Source: Pseudoalteromonas prydzensis
GTDB taxonomy: Bacteria; Pseudomonadota; Gammaproteobacteria; Enterobacterales; Alteromonadaceae
Assembly: GCF_001661495.1 (NCBI RefSeq)
Contig: NZ_BDDT01000019.1
Location: 1-64,000 of the forward strand
Length of the DNA stretch: 64,000 bases
Direction: 5' to 3'
The notes beneath the pieces were generated by a model. It was not told where the DNA came from, made no database searches, and was given only the letters and a program-made list of their open reading frames with translations. Shown here in pieces: positions 24,285-32,859 of this stretch (position 1 is the first letter of the stretch; each line of letters opens with the position of its first letter). The position numbers and the translations under genes were made by a program.

Positions 24285-26066
24285 ATGACGTTTACACGAA
24301 GAAGTTTCTTAAAAGCCTCGGCGGCAGGGTTTGGTGTCGCCGTTTTATCATTAGGATTAACAGCTTGCCGGTTTGACGATGAAGATGACGACATTCTTGA
24401 CGTGAGCTTTGATCATGGTGTTGCCAGTGGTGATCCATTAGCCGACAGCCTAATTCTGTGGACTCGTGTAACCCCTCTAGATCCAACCACCACCAGCATT
24501 AAAGTACAATGGCAAGCAGCAACCGACCCTGACTTTACTAATATCAGCCACAATGGTGAAACACATATAAGTGCAGCCACTGACTTCACCCTAAAAGTCG
24601 ACCTACAAGGCTTAAACGCCAACACCACTTACTATTATCGCTTTAAATCAAATGGCAAAACCTCACCGATTGGTGCAGGTAAAACACTACCAACAGGCAG
24701 CATTGATAAAGTGAAATTTGCTGTTATATCGTGTGCCAACTACCCAGCAGGCTTTTTTCATGTGTATGGTGAAATAGCCAAACAAACAGACATAGACGCT
24801 GTATTGCATTTAGGTGATTACATCTATGAATACGGCAATGATGGCTACGCTACTGAAGATGCTGCTATTTTAGGCCGTTTACTGCCAGAAGATAACAGTG
24901 ACGAAATAATTAGCTTAGCTGATTACCGTAACCGCTATGCCCACTATCGTACTGATGCAAACTTACAAGCTGCGCATAGCCTCTGTGCATTTATTACTGT
25001 GTGGGATGACCACGAAATTACCAATGACACATGGCAAAATGGCGCAGAAAACCATAATGAAGGCGAAGGTGAATTTAGCGAACGTAAGCTACATGCCCTA
25101 CAGGCCTATTTTGAATGGATGCCAATCCGTAACGTTGCAGATAAAGAACGAATTTACCGTCGCTTTGAGTTTGGTAATTTAGTCTCTTTATACATGCTAG
25201 ACACGCGTGTACTCGCCCGTGATGAGCAACTAAACTATGCTGATTTTGACCTGACCAGTGCACAAGGACAAAGTGATTTTGCAAACGCAGTAAGCTCACC
25301 AACGCGCGCATTACTTGGCAATGAGCAGCTTACTTGGCTCACTGATGGCATGACAACATCAAACTCAAAATGGCAGGTACTTGGCCAACAAGTACTGATG
25401 ACCAAAATGCATTTGCCGTTTGAAGTACTGCAACTACTAGTGAGCTTACAAATAAGTCAAGCAAATGGCGGCGACACTAATGCATTATTAGCACAAGCAT
25501 CGGCATTATTTGCTGAACTTGCACAAATCAAAGGCCGCGTGCTTGCAGGCGATCCAAGTGTTACTGATGCGGAACGCGCTCGAGTTGATACTACTGCACC
25601 ATACAATTTAGATGCATGGGATGGTTACGCCTACGAACGTGAAGTGCTGCTTGGTACTGCCATTGCCGCACAAAAGAACTTAGTGGTTTTAGCGGGTGAT
25701 ACTCATAACGGTTGGGCTGGGCAATTAGTTACTGATGCTGCAAACCCAATTGCAGCGTCACAAAATGCCGGTGTAGAATTTGCTACCTCTTCGGTGTCTT
25801 CGCCTGGTCTTGAAGAATACCTAGCGCTGAATACACAAGGACCTGAAGTTACGGCACAAATGGAGCAAGTTATTGCACTATTAGTCAATGATCTTATCTA
25901 TAACAACTTAGTCGATAGAGGTTACTTAACCGTGACCTTTACCCCAGAGCAAGCCACCGCTAAGTGGAATTACGTGAGCAGCATTAAAACCGCTTCATAC
26001 GAAATGCAAACCGAGCGCAGTAAAGAGCTACGTATGCTAGCAGGTCAGCCAGTAATACAAGGGTAA
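24285..26066 (+). CDS. phoD: Alkaline phosphatase D (PhoD) family protein
   Basis: A 593-residue protein with a twin-arginine signal (FTRRSFLKASAAGFGVAVL) ending in LTAC, so it could be a Tat-exported lipoprotein. The PhoD N-terminal domain (FDHGVASGDPLADSLILWTR) is followed by the metallophosphatase domain: VISCANYPAGFFHVYGEIA (metal-binding Cys), LHLGDYIYEYG, VWDDHEITNDTW, LGQQVLM and LAGDTHNGWAG. PhoD enzymes use calcium and iron to hydrolyse phosphomono- and diesters outside the cytoplasm. No Pho box was identified in the short upstream gap. Confidence 0.95.
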   Translation: MTFTRRSFLKASAAGFGVAVLSLGLTACRFDDEDDDILDVSFDHGVASGDPLADSLILWTRVTPLDPTTTSIKVQWQAATDPDFTNISHNGETHISAATDFTLKVDLQGLNANTTYYYRFKSNGKTSPIGAGKTLPTGSIDKVKFAVISCANYPAGFFHVYGEIAKQTDIDAVLHLGDYIYEYGNDGYATEDAAILGRLLPEDNSDEIISLADYRNRYAHYRTDANLQAAHSLCAFITVWDDHEITNDTWQNGAENHNEGEGEFSERKLHALQAYFEWMPIRNVADKERIYRRFEFGNLVSLYMLDTRVLARDEQLNYADFDLTSAQGQSDFANAVSSPTRALLGNEQLTWLTDGMTTSNSKWQVLGQQVLMTKMHLPFEVLQLLVSLQISQANGGDTNALLAQASALFAELAQIKGRVLAGDPSVTDAERARVDTTAPYNLDAWDGYAYEREVLLGTAIAAQKNLVVLAGDTHNGWAGQLVTDAANPIAASQNAGVEFATSSVSSPGLEEYLALNTQGPEVTAQMEQVIALLVNDLIYNNLVDRGYLTVTFTPEQATAKWNYVSSIKTASYEMQTERSKELRMLAGQPVIQG

Positions 26067-26071
26067 AGATT

Positions 26072-26083
26072 CTAGGTGCTAGG
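26072..26083 (+). repeat. Partial heptamer dimer CTAGGTG-CTAGG
   Basis: Five bases after the phoD stop codon the sequence CTAGGTGCTAGG repeats with a 7-bp period. This is the same period and the same kind of place as the long heptamer arrays at 39128 and 53212, though the unit differs. Confidence 0.55.
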
Positions 26084-26113
26084 AAAAAGGTTTTGATGAA
26101 AGATTAAAACAGC

Positions 26114-26135
26114 CCGGCGATCAGTTGATCGCCGG
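26114..26135 (+). terminator. Hairpin between convergent phoD and DMT transporter genes
   Basis: CCGGCGATCA and TGATCGCCGG form a perfect 10-bp inverted repeat around GT. The following AATTTTAC is only moderately T-rich on the plus strand, and on the minus strand GGGCTGTTTTAAT follows. It probably serves both genes. Confidence 0.7.
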
Positions 26136-26152
26136 AATTTTACACTGCGGCT

Positions 26153-27067
26153 TTAATCATTGGTAATTCCTTTCAAATTCTTAGTGTGACTATTTCTCTC
26201 AAAGTGCATAAATAAAACATGAGCGATACTTGATAGCACGATCAATACAATGCCTGCGATACCCAATAAAGTTTGAGTTTGTTGAAGAAAAATGTAGCCC
26301 AAAATACTAGAAAATAGAATTTGCGCATATTCAAGCGGCATTAGCTTAGATAAGTCACTTTTATTAAAAGCGAAAAACCGTGCTGCAAGTTTAGTAATAA
26401 GTAGCCCACCATATAGCGTAATTAGTAGTGCACTATTTGTATCTATAGGTTTCCACACAAAAATAGCGACGGGTAATAAGATAATCGCCGAATAGAGGGG
26501 AGCAAAAACCATTTGAGGCACAACTTTCTCTGCATTGCCGATTTTCTTTAAGTTAATATTATAAATGACTAAAATAGCTACCGCTGACAGCGCAAAGAGC
26601 AATCCTAGATAGAGATTTTGCTGCGCTACTTGGCTCGTCATTAGTTTTGGTGAAAGCAACATCATCACTCCAGCTAAATTCAAAATAATAGCGATATAGA
26701 CATAGGCTTTTGGTTTTTCTCTAAAGATAAACACCGACAAAATGGATGTTATAAGTGGCACAAAAAAGTTAATCGCGGTTACTTCCGCTAAACTTAAATA
26801 TTGCAGAGCATAAAACAAACATATTGTTGAACTAACACCAAGCAGTCCTCTGAAAATATGTAACTTCATTTTTTGGGGTTTAATATTTTCCCATTTACCT
26901 TTAGAGAATAATATAATGGCCGCAAAAGCAGCAATTATATTAACCAAAAAGACAACTTGGAATGGGCTGATAGCTTTACCTAAAAAACCACCGATTAGTA
27001 ACATCACACTTAAAATGAGTGAATCTGACAACATCCAAATTACTGCGGCTGACTCTTTGCTAGCCAT
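26153..27067 (-). CDS. EamA/DMT-family transporter
   Basis: A 304-residue protein with ten hydrophobic segments in two EamA repeats (about 10-140 and 150-285). It has the LLGVSSTICLFYALQYLSLA and AEVTAINFFVPLITSILSVF motifs typical of RhaT/YdcZ-like drug/metabolite exporters in the inner membrane. The substrate cannot be told from sequence. A GGGAGA precedes the ATG by 7 nt. It is a single gene convergent with phoD. Confidence 0.9.
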   Translation of the reverse strand: MASKESAAVIWMLSDSLILSVMLLIGGFLGKAISPFQVVFLVNIIAAFAAIILFSKGKWENIKPQKMKLHIFRGLLGVSSTICLFYALQYLSLAEVTAINFFVPLITSILSVFIFREKPKAYVYIAIILNLAGVMMLLSPKLMTSQVAQQNLYLGLLFALSAVAILVIYNINLKKIGNAEKVVPQMVFAPLYSAIILLPVAIFVWKPIDTNSALLITLYGGLLITKLAARFFAFNKSDLSKLMPLEYAQILFSSILGYIFLQQTQTLLGIAGIVLIVLSSIAHVLFMHFERNSHTKNLKGITND

Positions 27068-27258
27068 TTAATTCTCTCCCTGTGTTTGTATAGCACAAAT
27101 ATATGCGACAAAATTAGCGCCCCATTAGAAATCAACCACTTTGACCCCTAATAAAACTGCATCCTTTTCAGATAAAACCGCTTTAAAATACACCCATAAA
27201 AGGTACAAAACAAGGGCGTATAAAAATAATTTGAGTTGATCAGGTAGGACGCACTGTA

Positions 27259-27822
27259 TTAATTTCGCGGATACTCGCACATTGCCATATACCAATTGCC
27301 AGTTACATGTTCGTACTTACCATAATCTTTAGCGCCGTAACCGAGCACACATAAACCTATTTTCTCAGGGTTACCAAAAACAAAATAACCTTCTTGTTGC
27401 CTATCCTGGTATGAAAAGGTAAATGCTTTTCTAATCAACCAAACACCCTGAAAATATTGAATCCAAAGAACATCTATATTTTTATTCAGTAAAAACTCAG
27501 TGAGCTCATCCAAACTTGAATCGGTCACCTTCACGAATTCTTTACTGCCTTTTTTTCTTATTAACTTATGCGCGAAACGCTCACCACTTTTATCATCAAC
27601 CCATTGTACAGCCTGAAGATCTCTTTGCTCTGCAAGTAAAATGGCGTGCTCCAAATCATTCTCGTGTTTTTTGAGAAAGTTTTTAGCTTTTGATTCAGGG
27701 CTATTAACCGTAAAAAATAAAAAGCTTGCTAGAAAAATAACTACAAGCACCGAGAATAAAACAATGAATCTTGGTATCAGAGTCTTCCTACGAAACAGCT
27801 TAATATAAGGTGTATTTTCCAT
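27259..27822 (-). CDS. Single-pass membrane protein, unknown
   Basis: A 187-residue protein with one N-terminal membrane helix (FIVLFSVLVVIFLASFLFF, about 19-37) and a soluble remainder, probably periplasmic. The C-terminal part is rich in Tyr and Trp (DVLWIQYFQGVWLIRKAFTF, GKYEHVTGNWYMAMCEYPRN). No family is recognised. AAGGA lies 4-5 nt before the ATG. It lies 37 bp downstream of the PH-domain gene in the same direction and could be co-transcribed. Confidence 0.65.
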   Translation of the reverse strand: MENTPYIKLFRRKTLIPRFIVLFSVLVVIFLASFLFFTVNSPESKAKNFLKKHENDLEHAILLAEQRDLQAVQWVDDKSGERFAHKLIRKKGSKEFVKVTDSSLDELTEFLLNKNIDVLWIQYFQGVWLIRKAFTFSYQDRQQEGYFVFGNPEKIGLCVLGYGAKDYGKYEHVTGNWYMAMCEYPRN

Positions 27823-27859
27823 ATGTTCCTTAAAGCAAAATAGGATTACTCATATCTAA

Positions 27860-28402
27860 CTATTTCCGCTCATCCAATAACGTCACTAACATTTGTTCAA
27901 TATTTTTCACACTGTAAGTAAGTGCGCGTATTAGCTCAACTTGGCTTTGTGGCTCATCACTGTTCGCTTTTGTTGGTTGCTGTGCGGTTAGATTATCTTT
28001 TTGAGTTAAGATTGCCTCGCGAAACTCACTGGCATCAACTACCCCAAGTAACGATACTAATGCGCCATGACCAGACTGACCTGCGGTTTCAAAGCTTAGT
28101 CGATATAAACCAAATAAACGCATCAACGGGCCTTGGCTTAACCCGACGTCAGTTATTTTTTCAAGTGGGATGGACTTTTCTTCTTTGAAAAATACACCGC
28201 GCTTTACTACCAGTTTACGCTCAAGTAATTGAGCCGACATAGCGGCTAATATACTGCCACTTACAATCCAAACAATCAGTACTATTACCGGGATAAGCGG
28301 AATAGTCACAACTCCTAAGGTGCTTGCACATACTGCAAAAATTAACCAATAAGGCTTTATTTTAGGATCAAACGTAGCACTTTTTAACATAGCTTCTGAC
28401 AT
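27860..28402 (-). CDS. PH-domain membrane protein, YdbS-like
   Basis: A 180-residue protein with two adjacent membrane helices (YWLIFAVCASTLGVVTIPLI, PVIVLIVWIVSGSILAAMS) followed by a bacterial PH domain (bPH_2): VVKRGVFFKEEKSIPLEKIT, DVGLSQGPLMRLFGLYRLSF. The C-terminal 45 residues are a polar, probably helical tail. YdbS/YdbT-type proteins are of uncertain function, with some links to envelope stress. No SD site is obvious. Confidence 0.82.
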   Translation of the reverse strand: MSEAMLKSATFDPKIKPYWLIFAVCASTLGVVTIPLIPVIVLIVWIVSGSILAAMSAQLLERKLVVKRGVFFKEEKSIPLEKITDVGLSQGPLMRLFGLYRLSFETAGQSGHGALVSLLGVVDASEFREAILTQKDNLTAQQPTKANSDEPQSQVELIRALTYSVKNIEQMLVTLLDERK

Positions 28403-28470
28403 CGTAGTTACCCATAATCGTATTATGATTATAAATTACGCTAACTTTGCCTAGGCTGCAATTTGATCAT

Positions 28471-28500
28471 AAAAAAACCGAGCATCTAGGATACTCGGTT
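28471..28500 (-). terminator. Intrinsic terminator of the pullulanase operon
   Basis: On the minus strand AACCGAGTAT and its partner ending CTCGGTT are followed by seven T. It lies 28 bp beyond the pullulanase stop codon. Confidence 0.88.
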
Positions 28501-28527
28501 CTGATTGTTTATAAAGTGTATTAATGC

Positions 28528-31500
28528 TTAGTTCTTATTGATCAGTACCTGCACATTATTACGATTAGGGCCAATAACCGTAAAGGTATAATTGCCTGCG
28601 TCAGTAATGGCTACATTAATATTTGCCCCTACAGCTTCAAGCAAACTTTGCTCGCCAACTATAACCTGTGGAGATTCACCTTTGCCGCCGTAGTCCACAG
28701 TGTTCCAATCTTCAGAGGCTATTTTGAACTCATAATCACCGGCATCTAAATCAAGTGATGTACTATAAATAGCATTCCCTTGATAGATTAGGGGGTTGTC
28801 GGTACCCCAGCCATTTAAGCTGCCACGTAAGTAAACTTGAGTGTCTGCAAACATTTGCGCATTAAATACACTCAGCGTGGGTGCATTCAAATCACTGGCA
28901 TCAAAAATGAACTGATATTCACCCTCGGTTGCAACATCCATCGTCATATTAGCGCCTTTAACAGCTAATAACTTATCTTCGGCAACGGTTACGATTGCAT
29001 CCGCTTCACCGGAACCATAATCAACGGTATCCCAATCTTCAGAAGCAATTTTAAATTCATAACTGCCTACACTGAGTATTTTAGTAAAGGTATAAACGCC
29101 TTTACCTTGATAGATTAACTCATCACTGGTGCCCCATTCATTTAAGCTGCCACGAACAAATACAGGCGTGCCAACGAATCGTTCTTCGTTATAAATTCTC
29201 AGCGTTGGATTGTCTTTATCGCTGGCATCAAACGAGAATACATAAGTTGCATCAATTGCGGCATTAAAGGTCATATTCGCGCCACTGCGCATTAAAGGCT
29301 CGGTTTGATTTTCCAACACAGCTTTATCAGCATCAGACAGCGCGCCAAAATCCACACTCGACCAATCTTCAGAGGCAATTTTAAATTCATAATCTCCCGC
29401 AGTTAAAGTAATAGCGATACGGTATTCACCATTGCCCATATACTCAAAGCTGTCAGCTGTGCCCCAATCATTTAAACTACCTCGCACATATACTGTGGTG
29501 CTGCCAAAAGGCACTACGTCTGGCGCGCCCACTGTTGCATTCGCACTTAAGCCTACACCTTGGTTCTCGCCTTGTGGTTTTACAAATACCGCGATTGTAT
29601 AAGCTGGGACTGTAAATGTACCGTCGGTTTCACTGGCAGTAAAACTCACTCCAGACATACTGCTATCGGTGCTGTTTTTAAGTATTGGATGTAATTCAAA
29701 CCCAGCAGCGGTTGGTACTGTATGTGAAAGCGCTTGCTCAGTTGCATTAATTACTACTACGAGCGCGTCAACTTGGTTATCTAAATCTGCAAAACCTTGA
29801 CCGTCATCAATGCTCATTACAATCAAACCATGTTGCTGGTTTTTACCAACATTGTGAAAACCTACACGGTCAATAACATCTTGCTCTGTGGTGAGTCTAA
29901 ATAATGGGCTGCTACTACGAATAGCTAAAAACTCTTGGAACACATCCCCTGCGTAAGCTATATCTTGCGGCTGTGCAGCAGCTTGTGGATTACCAGAGAC
30001 CTTAATGATCTCAGGCCATTTCTGTTGGTTTTTCTCAGCATTAGGTAAACCAATATTCCAATTATTATTTTCTTTCGTTAAATCTACCGCATTAAACCAA
30101 TCACCCGCATTGTAGCTGTCACGATCCATTGATTTTGAGCGCAGTAAATCTGCACCTAATTGCATAAACGGGATACCTTGGCTTACTAATGGAATTGCTA
30201 ATGCCATATTATGCGCACGCACTCGTTGCTCAATACTCATACTTGTTGCATGTTTATATTGCAGTTGATCCCATAAGGTTTCGTTATCGTGCTTTGATAC
30301 GTAGTTAATGCTGTCAGCAGGGTCTAAAGCATAAGCCGTCGGCTGCGTATTCCAGCTAAAGCTATTACCTTTTGCCGAATTACCTTTAAAGTCTTTCAGG
30401 ATATAGTTTTGTAAATTACCCGCCAGTGATAAACGCAGAGTATCTTGGTCTGCTAAATTACCATCGGTCGGGTTATTGCTAAACATAGCCCCACCGCGCA
30501 CAGCCTCACGGATGCGGTCATTGAATGTGCCAACTTCAGAGCCTGCCATATCAGCTTGCTTAGCTTGAGTGAACAATCGGTTATTAGCGACTTCACCAAA
30601 ATCCCAGCCTTCGCCATAAAAGTAGTTGTCAGGGTCAACAGCTTGCACCGCTTCACGCGCTGCTAAAATTGATGATTTAGGCATGTGGCCCATTACATCA
30701 AAACGGAAACTGTCATAACCAAAGTCGCGAGCAAGTATGACCAGTGAATCGCTAACAAACTTGTCCATCATCACATGTTCAGTCGCGGTGTTTTCACAGC
30801 ATGTTGAGCGCTCTATCGTGCCTGATACTTCATTGTATCTGTGGTAATAACCAGGCACGAGTTTATCAAACACTGATTTTTCCCAAATGCCTGATGACGT
30901 TGTATGGTTATATACCACATCAAGAACCACACGAAGACCGACTTCTTGCAGTGATTGCACCATGGCGCGTGTCTCTTTAACCCGAGCAATGCCCTCGCTG
31001 CTTGAAGCATACGAGCCTTCAGGAGCAATAAAGTGATGCGGGTCGTAACCCCAGTTAAAGCCGTCTAAATCACGCATCGCGCTGGCAAGTGCTTGTGTAT
31101 CATCAGAACCCGAAAAGTAACTCTGCATTAAATCAGCAATGATGCTGTTTTTATCTTCGATTTTACAAGCATCGGCGGCATCGTCTATTCGCTCACATAA
31201 CTTACCTAAGGTGTCAGTGATTTCAACGCGTTGCTCTGCATCTTCTTCAATGGTGCCAATGTCAGTGACTGGTAGTAAGTGAAAATGCGTTAAACCTTTG
31301 TCAGCTAGTTGTTTAAGATGCTGCATGGGTACACTGTCAAGCTCAGTAAATGCTAAGTATTTACCTCTGTTTGCTGCGCTTACTGACGTATCACGAACAC
31401 TAAAATCACGCACATGACCTTCATAGATAATGGCATCCTCAGGGTTAGTAATTGTTGGCACAATGCGCTCGTCCCAGCCCTCTGGTTTAGTGTCGTCATC

Positions 31501-32838
31501 ATTTAAATTGATCAACTGCGAATACAGGCCATTACTAGATACATTGAGTGAGTAAGGGTCAGTGCTCCATAAACTTTCAATCGCTTGAGTAGTGGGGTGG
31601 TAAACATCAAACGCAAAGCGGTAGTAATGACGGTCGTATTTACTATCTAAACTCACTGACCAAATACCGGTATTGTTGTCTAACGTCATGGCGGTGCTAT
31701 GCACTTGTGCTTTATCGGCGTCAAATACATTAAGCATCATATTGCTAGCGGTTGGTGCCCATACTGAAACATCAATTACATTGTTATTATAATGCACGCC
31801 TAGCATGGCTTCGTTCGCGTCACTTTCACCTTGGGTGTACAGCGCATCCAACGCTTTGGCGGTTTGCACAAAACTTGCTTCAAGTAGCTTGCCATCAGCA
31901 TCGTAGCCTGCAACGGCTAACTGCTGCTTAATGAGTTGCTTGGCGGTTTCGCCATCCCAATTACCTTGATAGGCAGTCCAATCTGTTAAGTGCGGTACTT
32001 TCGCTGCCTGTGCATCGGTTAAACTCGTTGTCGTTAATTCAACGGTTTTACCATTTAAGCCTGTATCAACATCAACAACCAATTCGGCGGCAGCAGATGA
32101 ATGCAGCTTAATGATTTGTGTAAGCTTATTACTTGGCTTATACAGTACAGTATTTAAATCAATCCAGTGAGCTGATGCACCATCAATTGCAACTGGGCGC
32201 TCACCAAGGCTTACAACTGGGTATTCAAATACAGATGGCTCACCGTCAAAGGTGAAATTCATACGCACAAAACGCTCATCGTCTTGCATCAGTGGCATGG
32301 TTAAATCCACATCACCATGTGCTTTGCCTGAGCCTTCTGTGCCAATATGAATAATAAAATTAGCACACTCGGTGTAACCGTCTTTGAGTGCCACAATCCA
32401 GTAAGCACCATAGTTAGGATCAATACCGTCGTATTCGTGACCATCGGACCACTCTGTAGCATCAAACGGTGGCGCGTAAGCATCACAGCCGTCGGTATTC
32501 CATGAGTGTAATCGATAACCTTCGTACCCTTCATTTTCAGGGCGCTTATAAAATAAAATAGCCTCGCCTTCGCCTGCAAATACCACAGGGTCTGGTAAGT
32601 CGGGGTTATAGCCACTGGTACAGCTTTCATTATTTGCATCTGGAAATAACGGTGCGTCGCAAGAGATAGGCTCTGGGTCAACGCATTGAGTGCCTGCTGA
32701 GTTAGGCACTTGTGGTACATCGCAAGTCAACAAGGCTTGACCTGCTTTGACATCGCTACTGCCTGAGCCACCACAGCCAAACAGTAGTGTTAAGCTCACC
32801 GCTAATAGCAAATGAGTCAATTTAGTTATTTTATTCAT
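28528..32838 (-). CDS. pulA: Lipoprotein pullulanase (GH13) with three C-terminal starch-binding-like repeats
   Basis: A 1436-residue cell-surface or periplasmic debranching enzyme. The signal ends in a lipobox (LTLLFGC). A CBM41-like region (about 85-200) is followed by pullulanase N2 and CBM48-like modules (to about 480). The GH13 barrel has FNWGYDP (about 596), DVVYNHT (640), FRFDVMGH (nucleophile Asp, 712), YGEGWDF (acid/base Glu, 738) and VSKHDNE (850). Three repeats of about 110 residues close the protein (about 1113, 1222 and 1333), each with RGSLNxWG and YEFKIASEDW, resembling X25 modules of bacterial pullulanases. The family motif YNWGYDP has Phe in place of Tyr. It follows the TonB receptor after 21 bp. 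Confidence 0.95.
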   Translation of the reverse strand: MNKITKLTHLLLAVSLTLLFGCGGSGSSDVKAGQALLTCDVPQVPNSAGTQCVDPEPISCDAPLFPDANNESCTSGYNPDLPDPVVFAGEGEAILFYKRPENEGYEGYRLHSWNTDGCDAYAPPFDATEWSDGHEYDGIDPNYGAYWIVALKDGYTECANFIIHIGTEGSGKAHGDVDLTMPLMQDDERFVRMNFTFDGEPSVFEYPVVSLGERPVAIDGASAHWIDLNTVLYKPSNKLTQIIKLHSSAAAELVVDVDTGLNGKTVELTTTSLTDAQAAKVPHLTDWTAYQGNWDGETAKQLIKQQLAVAGYDADGKLLEASFVQTAKALDALYTQGESDANEAMLGVHYNNNVIDVSVWAPTASNMMLNVFDADKAQVHSTAMTLDNNTGIWSVSLDSKYDRHYYRFAFDVYHPTTQAIESLWSTDPYSLNVSSNGLYSQLINLNDDDTKPEGWDERIVPTITNPEDAIIYEGHVRDFSVRDTSVSAANRGKYLAFTELDSVPMQHLKQLADKGLTHFHLLPVTDIGTIEEDAEQRVEITDTLGKLCERIDDAADACKIEDKNSIIADLMQSYFSGSDDTQALASAMRDLDGFNWGYDPHHFIAPEGSYASSSEGIARVKETRAMVQSLQEVGLRVVLDVVYNHTTSSGIWEKSVFDKLVPGYYHRYNEVSGTIERSTCCENTATEHVMMDKFVSDSLVILARDFGYDSFRFDVMGHMPKSSILAAREAVQAVDPDNYFYGEGWDFGEVANNRLFTQAKQADMAGSEVGTFNDRIREAVRGGAMFSNNPTDGNLADQDTLRLSLAGNLQNYILKDFKGNSAKGNSFSWNTQPTAYALDPADSINYVSKHDNETLWDQLQYKHATSMSIEQRVRAHNMALAIPLVSQGIPFMQLGADLLRSKSMDRDSYNAGDWFNAVDLTKENNNWNIGLPNAEKNQQKWPEIIKVSGNPQAAAQPQDIAYAGDVFQEFLAIRSSSPLFRLTTEQDVIDRVGFHNVGKNQQHGLIVMSIDDGQGFADLDNQVDALVVVINATEQALSHTVPTAAGFELHPILKNSTDSSMSGVSFTASETDGTFTVPAYTIAVFVKPQGENQGVGLSANATVGAPDVVPFGSTTVYVRGSLNDWGTADSFEYMGNGEYRIAITLTAGDYEFKIASEDWSSVDFGALSDADKAVLENQTEPLMRSGANMTFNAAIDATYVFSFDASDKDNPTLRIYNEERFVGTPVFVRGSLNEWGTSDELIYQGKGVYTFTKILSVGSYEFKIASEDWDTVDYGSGEADAIVTVAEDKLLAVKGANMTMDVATEGEYQFIFDASDLNAPTLSVFNAQMFADTQVYLRGSLNGWGTDNPLIYQGNAIYSTSLDLDAGDYEFKIASEDWNTVDYGGKGESPQVIVGEQSLLEAVGANINVAITDAGNYTFTVIGPNRNNVQVLINKN

Positions 32839-32859
32839 TATTTATGCTCCAATTTGCTA

